DNA of 64,000 nt from NCBI RefSeq assembly GCF_000411255.1, contig NZ_KE150413.1:1650580-1714579 (forward strand), written 5' to 3'. The notes under the pieces were generated by a model, which saw only the letters and a list, made by a program, of their open reading frames with translations, searched no databases and was not told where the DNA came from. The position numbers and the translations under genes were made by a program. The number at the start of each line of letters is the position of its first letter. Position 1 is the first letter of the stretch. This document shows positions 41,882-50,865 of this stretch, piece by piece. This DNA is from Paenibacillus sp. HGH0039 (GTDB taxonomy: Bacteria > Bacillota > Bacilli > Paenibacillales > NBRC-103111).

Positions 41882-41914
41882 TGTCTAATTGTTGAGCAGG
41901 AGGGGTAGAAGACG

Positions 41915-43090
41915 ATGTGGAAGAAAATGAGCTGTGCGGTTCTGGCGCTGAGTCTGCTGCTGTCCGCAGCCGGACCGGCCGTATGGGCCAAGGAGGAGAA
42001 GCCTCAGCAGGTGGATCTCGCTCCCAATGCGCAATCGGCAGTTCTAATGGATGCGGACTCGGGCGAAATTATTGTGAACAAAAACATGGATACCAAGCTT
42101 CCGCCGGCCAGTATCACGAAAATTATGACCATGCTTCTCATCATGGAAGCCGTAGACAGCGGAAAAATCAAGATGACGGATAAGGTAAGCACCAGTGAAT
42201 ATGCGGCGTCGATGGGCGGCTCGCAGATTTTCCTGGAGCCCGGCGAAGAGATGAGCGTTGAAGAAATGCTCAAGGGTATCGCGATGGCTTCGGGGAACGA
42301 TGCGTCCGTAGCGATGGCCGAGAAGCTGGCGGGCTCGGAGGAAAACTTCGTCGCGATGATGAATGAGCGCGCCAAGCAGCTCGGAATGAACAACACCCAT
42401 TTCTCCAACTGCAACGGACTGCCGACGGAAAATCATTATACTTCCGCGCACGATATCGCGATTATGTCGCGGGAACTTCTCAAACATACCGGTATCACGA
42501 AGTTTACCGGCAACTACCAGGACCATCTGCGGAAAGATTCCGCGAAACCGTTCTGGCTCGTCAATACAAACAAGCTCGTCCGTTTCTATTCGGGAGCCGA
42601 CGGCTTGAAGACCGGCTATACGAGCGAAGCGAAGTTCTGCTTGTCGGCAACCGCCGTCCGTGACGGGTTTCGCGTGATTGCCGTCGTGCTCGGAGAACCG
42701 AACACGAAAACCCGCAATGCCGAAGTGACGAAGCTGTTCGACTACGCGTTTGCCCAGTACAGCAATTTCCCGATCTTCAAAGCGGGAGACGCCCTGGGGG
42801 AGCTTAAGATCAGCAAGGGCGATGTCGCTTCGGTACCTCTGACCGCAACGCGTTCTTACAGCATTCTGATGAAAAAGGGCGAAGGCAAAGAGGGAATCCG
42901 CCACGAGCTCCAGCTCAGTCAAGATCTGAAGCCGCCGATCGCCAAAGGGCAGCCTATCGGCAAAATCGTGGTGTATAAGAACAACGAAGTGCTGACCGAG
43001 TACCCGATCGAGTCTCCCGCCGATGTCAAAAAAGCCGGCTGGTGGACGCTTATGAAGCGTTCGGCCCGCAGCCTGTTCGGCGGAGAATAA
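41915..43090 (+). CDS. dacF: D-alanyl-D-alanine carboxypeptidase DacF
   Basis: This 391-residue secreted low-molecular-weight penicillin-binding protein has a signal peptide (1-25), the active-site Ser66-x-x-Lys69 in PASITK, SGN in MASGNDAS and KTG in LKTGYTSEA, then a C-terminal beta domain and an amphipathic tail (WWTLMKRSARSLFGG) for membrane contact. It trims peptidoglycan stem peptides; in B. subtilis DacF sets cortex cross-linking from the forespore side. GGAGGGG lies about twelve bases before the ATG. spoIIAA follows 120 bases later. Confidence 0.92.
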   Translation: MWKKMSCAVLALSLLLSAAGPAVWAKEEKPQQVDLAPNAQSAVLMDADSGEIIVNKNMDTKLPPASITKIMTMLLIMEAVDSGKIKMTDKVSTSEYAASMGGSQIFLEPGEEMSVEEMLKGIAMASGNDASVAMAEKLAGSEENFVAMMNERAKQLGMNNTHFSNCNGLPTENHYTSAHDIAIMSRELLKHTGITKFTGNYQDHLRKDSAKPFWLVNTNKLVRFYSGADGLKTGYTSEAKFCLSATAVRDGFRVIAVVLGEPNTKTRNAEVTKLFDYAFAQYSNFPIFKAGDALGELKISKGDVASVPLTATRSYSILMKKGEGKEGIRHELQLSQDLKPPIAKGQPIGKIVVYKNNEVLTEYPIESPADVKKAGWWTLMKRSARSLFGGE

Positions 43091-43149
43091 AGTCGCATTT
43101 TCCCGCTTCCGAAGAGCTTTTGGCGCTTTTCTTCTAGTTTTGTCAGCAG

Positions 43150-43179
43150 GCAGGAAATGCCAAAGGGATTGTAGAACTT
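43150..43179 (+). promoter_or_regulatory. SigH promoter of the spoIIA operon
   Basis: GCAGGAAAT (43150-43158), 12 bases, GTAGAACTT (43171-43179) matches the SigH consensus (RNAGGAWWW, 11-12, RNNGAATWW) except for one -10 base. TTTGTC just upstream (about 43138-43143) is a partial 0A-box. spoIIA is SigH- and Spo0A-dependent in B. subtilis. Confidence 0.75.
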
Positions 43180-43210
43180 GTGAGTCATGTGGGAAGGAGT
43201 GACATGGCAC

Positions 43211-43564
43211 ATGAGTTTGCAAATCGAATTTGAGCACAGAAGTAAAGCACTGGTCGTTCGTCTGAAAGGGGAACTGGATCACCATACGGCCGATGTGGTC
43301 AAAACCCGCATGGAAGATGCCATTTTCCGGCAGGATACCAAGCACCTCATTTTGAGTCTGAAGGATCTTTCCTTCATGGACAGCTCGGGTCTGGGTGTCA
43401 TTCTCGGGCGCTACAAGCAGATTACGGGCAAGGGCGGCCGTATGGTGGTTTGCGATATCTCTCCGGAAGTTTACCGCTTGTTCGAATTGTCGGGCATGTT
43501 CAAGATCGTAACGATTGAAGACAACGAGAGATCCGCGATCTCCAGTCTGGAGGTCGCGTTATGA
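43211..43564 (+). CDS. spoIIAA: Anti-sigma F factor antagonist SpoIIAA
   Basis: This 117-residue STAS protein has the phosphorylation site FMDSSGLGV, with Ser58 at the same number as in B. subtilis. Unphosphorylated SpoIIAA frees SigF from SpoIIAB. AAGGAG lies eleven bases before the ATG chosen; the longer frame from 43187 overlaps the promoter. Its TGA overlaps the spoIIAB start, so they are coupled. Confidence 0.96.
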   Translation: MSLQIEFEHRSKALVVRLKGELDHHTADVVKTRMEDAIFRQDTKHLILSLKDLSFMDSSGLGVILGRYKQITGKGGRMVVCDISPEVYRLFELSGMFKIVTIEDNERSAISSLEVAL

Positions 43565-44007
43565 GCGAATCGAATTTCATGAAGCTCCAATTTGCCAGCA
43601 AGTCCGAGAACGAGGCTTTCGCGCGTGTCGCCGTCGCTTCGTTCATCTCCCAGCTCGATCCGACCATGAACGAATTGACGGATATCAAGACCGTCATTTC
43701 GGAGGCGGTAACGAACTGCATTATCCACGGCTATGACAATAAACCCGACGGAGTCGTAACGATCGTGACGGAAATTGTGGACGATGAGGTCTATATCACG
43801 GTGGAAGACAACGGAGCGGGAATCGAAGATCTGGAAGAAGCCAAGCAGCCGCTGTATACGTCCAAGCCGGAGCTGGAAAGGTCCGGAATGGGATTTACCA
43901 TTATGGAAAACTTTATGGATGAGGTCGACGTGGTTACCGAAGTCGGTACCGGCACCCGCATCCGGATGAAGAAAAGAATTGAATCCAAAAAAGCTTTGGT
44001 AAACTAG
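43561..44007 (+). CDS. spoIIAB: Anti-sigma F factor / kinase SpoIIAB
   Basis: This 148-residue GHKL-fold serine kinase has the ATP-binding boxes [27 protein letters not shown] and [14 protein letters not shown]. It holds SigF inactive and phosphorylates SpoIIAA. GGAGG lies within spoIIAA. SigF follows after a 12-base gap. Confidence 0.96.
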   Translation: MSESNFMKLQFASKSENEAFARVAVASFISQLDPTMNELTDIKTVISEAVTNCIIHGYDNKPDGVVTIVTEIVDDEVYITVEDNGAGIEDLEEAKQPLYTSKPELERSGMGFTIMENFMDEVDVVTEVGTGTRIRMKKRIESKKALVN

Positions 44008-44019
44008 GGGTTTGATACG

Positions 44020-44775
44020 ATGGATGTCGATTTGAAAGGTTCCTCGCACAGTTTCCTGGATGACAGTGAAGTCAAGCGTTTGATCGCACTCAGCCAATCG
44101 GGAGATTCGCTCGCCCGGGAACGGCTGGTTAACTCCAACATCCGGCTCGTCTGGTCCGTCGTTCAGCGTTTTCTGAACCGCGGCTACGAAGCCGAGGATT
44201 TGTTTCAAATCGGCTGCATCGGACTGCTCAAATCGGTGGACAAGTTCGACTTGTCCTACGATGTGAAGTTTTCGACCTATGCGGTTCCGATGATTATCGG
44301 GGAGATCCAGCGGTTTCTCCGTGATGACGGAACGCTGAAAGTCAGCCGATCGCTTAAAGAACTGGCCAGCAAAATCCGCAAGACCAAGGACGAGCTCTCC
44401 AAAGGCATGAACCGCCTTCCGACGATCAAGGAGGTCGCGGATGCGCTGGGGATTACGCCGGAGGAAGTTGTCTTCGCCCAGGAGGCGAGCAAGCCGCTCT
44501 CCTCGATCCATGAAACGGTTTTTGAGAACGATGGGGATCCCATCACGCTGATGGACCAGATCGCCGACGAAACCCAGGATAAATGGTTCGAGAAGCTGGC
44601 TCTTAACGAAGCCATCGGCGCTCTTAACGAACGGGAGCGGCTGATCGTGTATCTCCGGTATTTCCGGGATCAGACGCAGTCGGAGGTCGCCAGCAGGCTC
44701 GGCATTTCACAGGTCCAGGTATCCAGGCTGGAGAAAAAAATCTTGCAATCCATAAAAGACCAGATCGCTCAATAG
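44020..44775 (+). CDS. sigF: Forespore sigma factor SigF
   Basis: This 251-residue sigma-70-family factor has region 2 (VWSVVQRFLNRGYEAEDLFQIGCIGL, KFSTYAVPMIIGEIQRFLR), region 3 and region 4 ending in SEVASRLGISQVQVSRLEKKIL. It directs early forespore transcription after septation. AGGGG precedes the ATG by about ten bases. The operon order spoIIAA-spoIIAB-sigF is complete and ends in a strong terminator. Confidence 0.96.
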   Translation: MDVDLKGSSHSFLDDSEVKRLIALSQSGDSLARERLVNSNIRLVWSVVQRFLNRGYEAEDLFQIGCIGLLKSVDKFDLSYDVKFSTYAVPMIIGEIQRFLRDDGTLKVSRSLKELASKIRKTKDELSKGMNRLPTIKEVADALGITPEEVVFAQEASKPLSSIHETVFENDGDPITLMDQIADETQDKWFEKLALNEAIGALNERERLIVYLRYFRDQTQSEVASRLGISQVQVSRLEKKILQSIKDQIAQ

Positions 44776-44797
44776 CGTTCTGGTCTTTTCTCTTTTT
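44754..44797 (+). terminator. Terminator of spoIIA
   Basis: AAAAGACCAGA and TCTGGTCTTTT form a long stem with an inner CGCT/AGCG, overlapping the last codons of sigF and followed by a T-rich stretch. Confidence 0.92.
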
Positions 44798-44907
44798 GCC
44801 GAGCGGACGAGAAAAAAATCCACGATTCGTCCGCCCGCCGGGAGCTGAAACGTTTCGTGGACCCGTCCCCGATTTCCCTCAGGAGCAGGGCCGGAGGAAA
44901 TGCCTGG

Positions 44908-45117
44908 TTAACGTACGGTCGCATCGTCCCGGAAGAAGAACGAAAGGCTGTAGATGCCCGCCAATCCGACCAGTGTATAAATGATCCGGCTGAAGGCGGA
45001 AGAGGTGCGGTGCACTTCACCGCCGAAAATCGCGGATACCAGATCCCACTCGAAGATACCTACGAGGAGCCAATTCAGCGCGCCTACGATAATCAGGGTA
45101 AGAGCAATTCGAGACAT
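44908..45117 (-). CDS. DUF378 membrane protein
   Basis: This 69-residue protein has two helices (IALTLIIVGALNWLLVGIF and IIYTLVGLAGIYSLSFFF) around WDLVSAIFGG, the DUF378 pattern. Function is unknown. GGTGGTGA lies about seven bases before the ATG. It is a single minus-strand gene between the spoIIA and spoVA operons. Confidence 0.85.
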   Translation of the reverse strand: MSRIALTLIIVGALNWLLVGIFEWDLVSAIFGGEVHRTSSAFSRIIYTLVGLAGIYSLSFFFRDDATVR

Positions 45118-45246
45118 GGGCGTTCACCACCTGTTTGAAAGTTGGAAAAGCTTGTTCGTTCCTAATGTTCCTCGGCGGGAATTTTTTATGCATGGCGGGA
45201 TTTAAGCGGAGGATGCGCCGCGTGCAAAGTTTGGGAACCTTTCCTT

Positions 45247-45276
45247 GGATGATTCTGCCGAATGCGCCGCATACTA
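45247..45276 (+). promoter_or_regulatory. SigG-like promoter of the spoVA operon
   Basis: GGATG (45247-45251), 18 bases, CATACTA (45270-45276) fits the SigG consensus (GHATR, 17-18, CATNMTA) with one -35 mismatch, 31 bases before spoVAA. spoVA is SigG-controlled in B. subtilis. Confidence 0.55.
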
Positions 45277-45307
45277 CTGGCAAAAGGATGTTTTGGGGGG
45301 ATGAGGG

Positions 45308-45946
45308 TTGAATCAAACCGCAGACGCCTGTCTCTATATCCGCTTGCGCCGCAGAATACGAGTACCCGCACGGGAACCGGTCACCTTGGGGAGGGTCGCC
45401 CAGATGATTGTCGAGCCCGCGTATGAAAGCACGCTTCGGGGGCTTGTGCTGGTCCAACCGAAAGTCAAGGACGGCAATCGTATTCTGATCGATATGCTCA
45501 GCATCGTGGCGGCTGTCAAAAACGTGCACCCTAATCTGCAAATTGAACATTTCGGCGAGCCGCATACGCTCGTGGAGATCGATTCCGATACTCGTAAACC
45601 TAATCTATTGTTTCTCACGGCGGTTTGGGTTCTGCTTTTTATCGGGTCGGGCCTTACGATTATGAATTTTCATGCGGACGTGAGCATGCTGGAGGTGCAT
45701 CAGCGGGTGTATGAGCTTGTAACCGGCAAAAAGACCGAGCATCCGCTGTTTCTGCAAATTCCGTATTCGCTTGGTATCGGAATCGGCATGGCGGTTTTTT
45801 TTAATCACTTTTTTAAGAAAAAATTCAACGAAGAGCCGAGCCCGCTCGAAGTCGAGATGTTTACTTATCAGGAAAATATCGACCGCTATACGATAGCCGA
45901 AGAATATCAGTCTTTAAACCGCGAGAAGCGAGAGTCTTCCCCATGA
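45308..45946 (+). CDS. spoVAA: Stage V sporulation protein AA
   Basis: This 212-residue protein has a cytoplasmic N-terminal domain (CLYIRLRRRIRVPAREPVTLG, VKNVHPNLQIEHFGE) and two helices in the C-terminal half, as in SpoVAA, part of the channel for dipicolinic acid movement. GGGGGG lies seven bases before the TTG start. Its stop overlaps the spoVAB start (ATGA). Confidence 0.9.
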   Translation: MNQTADACLYIRLRRRIRVPAREPVTLGRVAQMIVEPAYESTLRGLVLVQPKVKDGNRILIDMLSIVAAVKNVHPNLQIEHFGEPHTLVEIDSDTRKPNLLFLTAVWVLLFIGSGLTIMNFHADVSMLEVHQRVYELVTGKKTEHPLFLQIPYSLGIGIGMAVFFNHFFKKKFNEEPSPLEVEMFTYQENIDRYTIAEEYQSLNREKRESSP

Positions 45947-46362
45947 TCACGCTGCTGGGCTGGTCTGCTGCGGTCGTGATAGGACTTGCCGGGGGGATCG
46001 CGGTCGGCAGCGGGATGGTGGCTTTCCTGCTAGTGCTGGATATCATACCGCGGCTGCTTCAGGTAAGCCGGGCTCAACACCGCATCCGCAGTTGCGAGAT
46101 CGCGGTCATTGCCGGTTCGCTGGTTTTTACCTTGATGGATTTCTTTAACTGGAAGCTGTCCGCTCCTGTCTGGTGGACCGGTGTTTTCGGGTTGTTTGCG
46201 GGAGCGTTTATAGGTATGCTGTCCGCGGCCCTGACGGAAATCATCAATGTCCTGCCGGTTCTCGCCAAACGGGTGGGCATGACGTCCTATATGGTGTGGC
46301 TGCTCACGGCCATGATCGCAGGCAAGGTTCTGGGCTCCTTGTTCGAATGGTTTATTTATTGA
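45943..46362 (+). CDS. spoVAB: Stage V sporulation protein AB
   Basis: This 139-residue membrane protein has about four helices (AVVIGLAGGIAVGSGMVAFLLVL, then WTGVFGLFAGAFIGMLSAALTEIINVLPVLA), typical of SpoVAB. It overlaps spoVAA and is followed after 18 bases by the spoVAF-like gene. The spoVAC, spoVAD and spoVAE genes that usually come between are missing here. Confidence 0.9.
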   Translation: MITLLGWSAAVVIGLAGGIAVGSGMVAFLLVLDIIPRLLQVSRAQHRIRSCEIAVIAGSLVFTLMDFFNWKLSAPVWWTGVFGLFAGAFIGMLSAALTEIINVLPVLAKRVGMTSYMVWLLTAMIAGKVLGSLFEWFIY

Positions 46363-46380
46363 GGCTGAGGAGGAGTACGC

Positions 46381-48621
46381 ATGAAAAAGTTGATCGGTAA
46401 GATGATGGTGAAAGATAAAGAACGCAGGCATGGGGGGACGGGGGGAATTTCCGGTTCCGGTGCCGACGCCGATGACAGATCTAAAGCTCCCGCCCTCCAG
46501 ATCGATGAGGAAGGCAACGTTTTTGCCGCTCCGGAGATGGAGGAGAATACCCCATCGGGCACGGAGCTGAACGAAGGCGCCGGGGATACCGGGCATGAGG
46601 ATCAGTTGAAAAGCCCGGCGAATGCCCCGGAAGAGACTCCGGAAAAAGAAGCGCCCGGACGGGAAAGGCAGGAACCGGCGCAAGGAACCGGAAAATCGGA
46701 CGAATCCCGTCGTGAATCAGGGGACGGCGGAACCGCCGCCGGATTACGAGCCGGAACCCGCGAAGACCAATCAGGCGGCGCTGTCCGATCCGGTAAAGGG
46801 TCCGAAGCGAGAAAAGGCTTCCGGGCCGGACCGCGGTCCCGGGAAGAATCCCCGGGCCGTGAAAGCAGAAGCAAGGAGCAGGACCGTTCCGGGGGCATGC
46901 CGGAAGAAGAAGCTTTCGGGATCAAGAAGCTGTTGCGGGATGGGAACAAGGGTCCTATTCAAGCTTCTTTCTCCCGAAAGCGCTCGGCTGCGGATCAAGG
47001 CGGCGAAGAGCAGCCGGCGAACGCCGAAGGCCATGGCACCGCGGCAGACGTCAGACGCAGCGAGGGCACCGGGCAGCAGAAGCAGGCTTCCGGCGCCAGG
47101 GGGGATAAACAAGGCCAGAAGGGCAAAGGGCCGTCGAATGGCGATGCTTCCAAACCGGTGGACGACCCGATCCCGCTCTCGATGCAGGAAGTCAAGGATA
47201 TGCTGGAAGAGCGTTCGGGCCTGGGGACATCGTTTGACCTTGTGCTGCGCGAGATGGTGTTCGGTTCGATCCGGGTCGGCTTTTACTACGTAAACGGGCT
47301 GGCCAAAGACCAGGTGCTCACGATGGTCCTGGACCGGCTAAGTTACGCGGACCACGCCGCGATGGAGAATAATCCGGCCGAGAGTCTCAAAGAGTATCTC
47401 ATTCCGCACATCCAAGTGTCGCCGTATCAGACGATGAAAGAAGTCATCGGCCAAGTCATGACCGGGGCGACCGGCGTTTTTATCGAAGGCGAAAAGACGG
47501 CGCTCGTCGTCGACGCCAAAAACTTCCCCGTCCGTTCGACAGAAGAGCCTGACCTCGAAAGAGTCGTGCGCGGCTCAAGGGACGGATTCGTGGAAACGCT
47601 GATGACGAACGTGGCGCTTGTGAGAAGAAGGGTCCGCGACCCGAAGCTGCGGGTCGAAATTATGCAGGTGGGAAAGCGGACCAGCACCGATATCTGCATC
47701 GGCTATATCGACGATATCGCGAATCCGAAGCTGGTTGAGGCCATCCGTGACAAAGTCAAGAACGTGGATCTTGACGGAATTCCGCTGGCCGAGAAGCAGC
47801 TGGAGGAAGCGATCGTAGCGAAAGGCTGGAACCCCTATCCGCTGGTCCGGTACACGGAGAGGCCCGATGTGGCGTCCGCCCATCTGCTGGAGGGGCACGT
47901 TATCTTGATGTCCGACACTTCGCCGAGTGTCATGATCATGCCGTCGACGTTCTTCCATCATCTCCAGCATGCGGAAGAGTATCGGCAGCTTCCGATTATC
48001 GGTTCCTATCTGCGCTGGGTCCGTTTTCTGGGAATATTGGCTTCGCTGTTTCTTCTGCCGCTTTGGTACCTGATGGTATTAGAACCCGGTCTCAAACCGA
48101 CCGGCCTGGAGTTTATCGGACCGCAAAATCCGGGCAAAATCCCGGTTCTCATCCAGTTTCTTCTGGCCGAACTCGGGATCGATCTGATGCGGATGGCGTC
48201 CGTCCATACGCCGACGCCTTTATCCGTTGCCATGGGGCTGGTCGCGGCTATTCTCATCGGAGACATTGCCGTTAAAACGGGGCTGTTCACGAATGAAATT
48301 ATATTCTACATTTCAATCGCGACGATCGGCATGTTCGCCACCCCCAGCTATGAGCTGAGTTTAGCCAACCGGATCGTCCGGCTTATCCTTCTTTTTTCGG
48401 TGGCGCTCTTCAAAGTTCCGGGTTTCGTCATCGCAACTACGGTATGGCTGATATTCCTGTCCCTCCAGCGTTCGCACACGGCTCCATACATGTGGCCTTT
48501 CCTTCCGTTCAATGCGATGGGTCTGCTGAACATCTTGTTCCGTCTGCCGGTTCTAACGCACAAAACAAGGCTCAGCATCACGCGTTCCAAAGACGGAACC
48601 CGTCAGCCTGGACCCGAATGA
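46381..48621 (+). CDS. spoVAF: SpoVAF / GerA-type spore germination protein with long disordered head
   Basis: This 746-residue protein has a GerA/SpoVAF core from about residue 260 (DDPIPLSMQEVKDMLEERSG) to about 740: cytoplasmic domain (SSPYQ-like VSPYQTMKEV, VRGSRDGFVETL, RRRVRDPKLRVE) and about five helices in the last 220 residues. SpoVAF is normally about 490 residues. The extra 260 are charged, Gly/Glu/Ser/Pro-rich and disordered. Between about 46700 and 46900 codon choice fits another frame better. GGAGG lies seven bases before the ATG. Related proteins build the inner-membrane germination complex. Confidence 0.88.
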   Translation: MKKLIGKMMVKDKERRHGGTGGISGSGADADDRSKAPALQIDEEGNVFAAPEMEENTPSGTELNEGAGDTGHEDQLKSPANAPEETPEKEAPGRERQEPAQGTGKSDESRRESGDGGTAAGLRAGTREDQSGGAVRSGKGSEARKGFRAGPRSREESPGRESRSKEQDRSGGMPEEEAFGIKKLLRDGNKGPIQASFSRKRSAADQGGEEQPANAEGHGTAADVRRSEGTGQQKQASGARGDKQGQKGKGPSNGDASKPVDDPIPLSMQEVKDMLEERSGLGTSFDLVLREMVFGSIRVGFYYVNGLAKDQVLTMVLDRLSYADHAAMENNPAESLKEYLIPHIQVSPYQTMKEVIGQVMTGATGVFIEGEKTALVVDAKNFPVRSTEEPDLERVVRGSRDGFVETLMTNVALVRRRVRDPKLRVEIMQVGKRTSTDICIGYIDDIANPKLVEAIRDKVKNVDLDGIPLAEKQLEEAIVAKGWNPYPLVRYTERPDVASAHLLEGHVILMSDTSPSVMIMPSTFFHHLQHAEEYRQLPIIGSYLRWVRFLGILASLFLLPLWYLMVLEPGLKPTGLEFIGPQNPGKIPVLIQFLLAELGIDLMRMASVHTPTPLSVAMGLVAAILIGDIAVKTGLFTNEIIFYISIATIGMFATPSYELSLANRIVRLILLFSVALFKVPGFVIATTVWLIFLSLQRSHTAPYMWPFLPFNAMGLLNILFRLPVLTHKTRLSITRSKDGTRQPGPE

Positions 48622-48763
48622 CGGCGCGTCCTATCCGGCTTGCCCACTTCCGTGAAAGTTGTATTGTCAGCTAAGTGACATTGTGTTACTTTAGTTAATA
48701 ATGTAATGGAGAAACAAGACGGAAGCAGTCATGGATACGGATAACGAAGAGGGGAAACGGACG

Positions 48764-50095
48764 ATGCATCTTCATGGAACAAGCCGAGTTAACGCTCTAG
48801 GCCATTTGGAAGTCGGCGGTGTGGATACCACGGAACTGGCCGCCCGCTATGGAACACCGTTATATGTTGTGGATGAGGCGCTCGTGCGCAGGCGCTGCCG
48901 CGAGTTTGTCGATGCTTTTCAGGCGTCCGGGTTAAAATTTCAGGTTGCTTACGCAAGCAAAGCATTCTGTGTCATGGCGATGTGCCGCATCGTAGCCGAA
49001 GAAGGACTATCCTTGGACGTCGTATCCGACGGGGAGCTGTTTACGGCGCTTCAGGCGGGTTTTCCTCCCGAGCGCATTCACTTCCACGGCAACAACAAGA
49101 CGCCGGCCGAGATCGAAATGGCGCTTGACGCCGGAATCGGCTGTTTCGTCGTCGATAACTTCACGGAGCTCCGCATGCTGGATGCGATTGCGGGTTCGAA
49201 AGGCAAGCGCGTACCGATTCTGCTGAGAATAACACCGGGCGTCGAAGCCCATACGCACGAATATATTTCCACCGGCCAGATCGATTCGAAGTTCGGATTT
49301 GACCTCGGGAACGGGGCCGCTTTCGAAGCGGTCAAAGAATCCGCCGCGGCGAATCATCTGCTCCTGCTCGGCGTTCATTCCCATATCGGATCGCAAATTT
49401 TCGAGGTCGAAGGTTTCCGGGTGGCAGCCGAGAAGGTGGCCCAGTTCGCCTCGCAGGTAAGGGATGAGCTGAACGTGGTTTTCTCGGTCATCAACCTGGG
49501 CGGCGGCTTCGGAATCCGCTATGTGGACGGTGACACGCCTCTGCCGATGTCGACCTATGTCGAAGCGATCGCGGAAGCGGTCAAAACCCGCTTCGAGGCC
49601 GTTTCTTATCCGATGCCGGAGATCTGGATCGAACCGGGCCGGAGTATCGTCGGCGATGCCGGAACGACTTTGTACACCGTAGGAACGAACAAGGATATTC
49701 CCGGCGTTCGCAAATATGTTTCCGTAGACGGGGGCATGACGGATAATCCCCGTCCGGCCCTGTACCAGTCCCAGTACGAAGCGATGCTGGCGAACCGGGC
49801 TTCGGAACCGTCTCAGGAGACGGTCTCCATCGCGGGCAAGTGCTGCGAAAGCGGCGATATGCTGATCTGGGACGTGGAGCTTCCTCTCGTCGAGACGGGT
49901 GATATACTGGCCGTTGCCAGTACGGGAGCGTACAATTACTCCATGGCCAGCAACTACAACCGGATTCGCAGACCCGCCGTCGTTTTCGTAAAAGACGGAA
50001 TGGCCGACATGGCGGTCAAACGGGAAACGTACGAAGATCTGGTCCGCAACGATGTCGTGCCGGAACGGATGAAACAAATTCAGCCGGTCCGCTGA
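48764..50095 (+). CDS. lysA: Diaminopimelate decarboxylase
   Basis: This 443-residue PLP enzyme makes L-lysine from meso-diaminopimelate. The PLP Lys is in FQVAYASKAFCVMAM, the phosphate-binding region in NLGGGFGIRY and EPGRSIVGDAG, and the substrate Cys in GKCCESGDML. I prefer the ATG at 48764 because GAGGGG lies about ten bases upstream; the ATG at 48731 lacks a site. Its place after spoVAF is conserved with B. subtilis. A strong terminator follows. Confidence 0.95.
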   Translation: MHLHGTSRVNALGHLEVGGVDTTELAARYGTPLYVVDEALVRRRCREFVDAFQASGLKFQVAYASKAFCVMAMCRIVAEEGLSLDVVSDGELFTALQAGFPPERIHFHGNNKTPAEIEMALDAGIGCFVVDNFTELRMLDAIAGSKGKRVPILLRITPGVEAHTHEYISTGQIDSKFGFDLGNGAAFEAVKESAAANHLLLLGVHSHIGSQIFEVEGFRVAAEKVAQFASQVRDELNVVFSVINLGGGFGIRYVDGDTPLPMSTYVEAIAEAVKTRFEAVSYPMPEIWIEPGRSIVGDAGTTLYTVGTNKDIPGVRKYVSVDGGMTDNPRPALYQSQYEAMLANRASEPSQETVSIAGKCCESGDMLIWDVELPLVETGDILAVASTGAYNYSMASNYNRIRRPAVVFVKDGMADMAVKRETYEDLVRNDVVPERMKQIQPVR

Positions 50096-50133
50096 TTTTC
50101 ATCCATAGACGGGCATGAGTCCCGATAACGGCC

Positions 50134-50169
50134 AAACAAGCCGGAGGACACCCTCCGGTTTGTTTTTTT
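50134..50169 (+). terminator. Terminator of lysA
   Basis: AACAAGCCGGAGG pairs with CCTCCGGTTTGTT, with T-run. Confidence 0.9.
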
Positions 50170-50269
50170 ACTCTATACGCTTGGCAAGTCCTGCCTGCAG
50201 CGCGGCGAAAGATAGTGAACGGTTCCCGTTAACAGACGGACGAACCTGACTCGTAAAAGTGACGCTTAT

Positions 50270-50298
50270 TTGTACATCCCTCCAATATGGAGTACAAT
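50270..50298 (+). promoter_or_regulatory. SigA-type promoter of ppiB
   Basis: TTGTAC (50270-50275) and TACAAT (50293-50298) are 17 bases apart, 75 bases before the start codon. Confidence 0.65.
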
Positions 50299-50372
50299 GA
50301 AAAAGATTGCTTTCACAATCATGTACCCCGCAATCCAAGCAGGAACCGATACATAAAAGGAGAGTGTCCCAC

Positions 50373-50804
50373 ATGGCAAAACAAGCGAAAATCACAATGG
50401 CAGGCGGCGGCGAAGTGCTGATCGACCTCTTTGAAAAGGATGCCCCGAACACAGTGGCAAACTTCGAGAAACTGGCTAATTCCGGTTTCTACAATGGACT
50501 CAATTTCCACCGCGTTATTCCGGGCTTCGTAGCCCAAGGCGGCTGTCCTCAAGGCACCGGCACCGGCGGTCCCGGATACACGATCGACTGCGAAATCAAC
50601 CCGAACAAACATGAGCGCGGAACGCTTGCAATGGCTCACGCCGGACGCAACACAGGCGGCAGCCAGTTCTACATCTGCTACCAGCCGCAGCCTCATCTTG
50701 ACGGCCAGCACACGGTTTTCGGCAAAGTAACCAAAGGCATGGAATATGTGGACGCGTTCAAAGGTCGCGACACGATGGAGAAAGTTGAAATCGTCGAAGT
50801 GTAA
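50373..50804 (+). CDS. ppiB: Cyclophilin-type peptidyl-prolyl isomerase PpiB
   Basis: This 143-residue cytoplasmic cyclophilin has the active-site segments [23 protein letters not shown] and [11 protein letters not shown], with catalytic Arg and Phe in the first. It speeds proline isomerisation in folding proteins. AAGGAGAG lies about ten bases before the ATG; the upstream extension is not conserved. It is monocistronic and ends at a bidirectional terminator. Confidence 0.93.
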   Translation: MAKQAKITMAGGGEVLIDLFEKDAPNTVANFEKLANSGFYNGLNFHRVIPGFVAQGGCPQGTGTGGPGYTIDCEINPNKHERGTLAMAHAGRNTGGSQFYICYQPQPHLDGQHTVFGKVTKGMEYVDAFKGRDTMEKVEIVEV

Positions 50805-50815
50805 TGAATGTATCC

Positions 50816-50865
50816 AAAAGCCCCTGGACAACCGCTGTAAGAAAGCGGCTGGTCAGGGGCTTTTC
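50816..50865. terminator. Bidirectional terminator after ppiB
   Basis: AAAAGCCCCTG pairs with CAGGGGCTTTTC, with an inner CCGCT/AGCGG. It also overlaps the end of the convergent gene. Confidence 0.85.

Noticed and set aside
46622-47293. Separate 223-codon gene in the second frame of spoVAF
   Set aside because: No ribosome site, no independent start, and it runs into conserved SpoVAF sequence. I treat only the 46700-46900 part as a possible frameshifted stretch.
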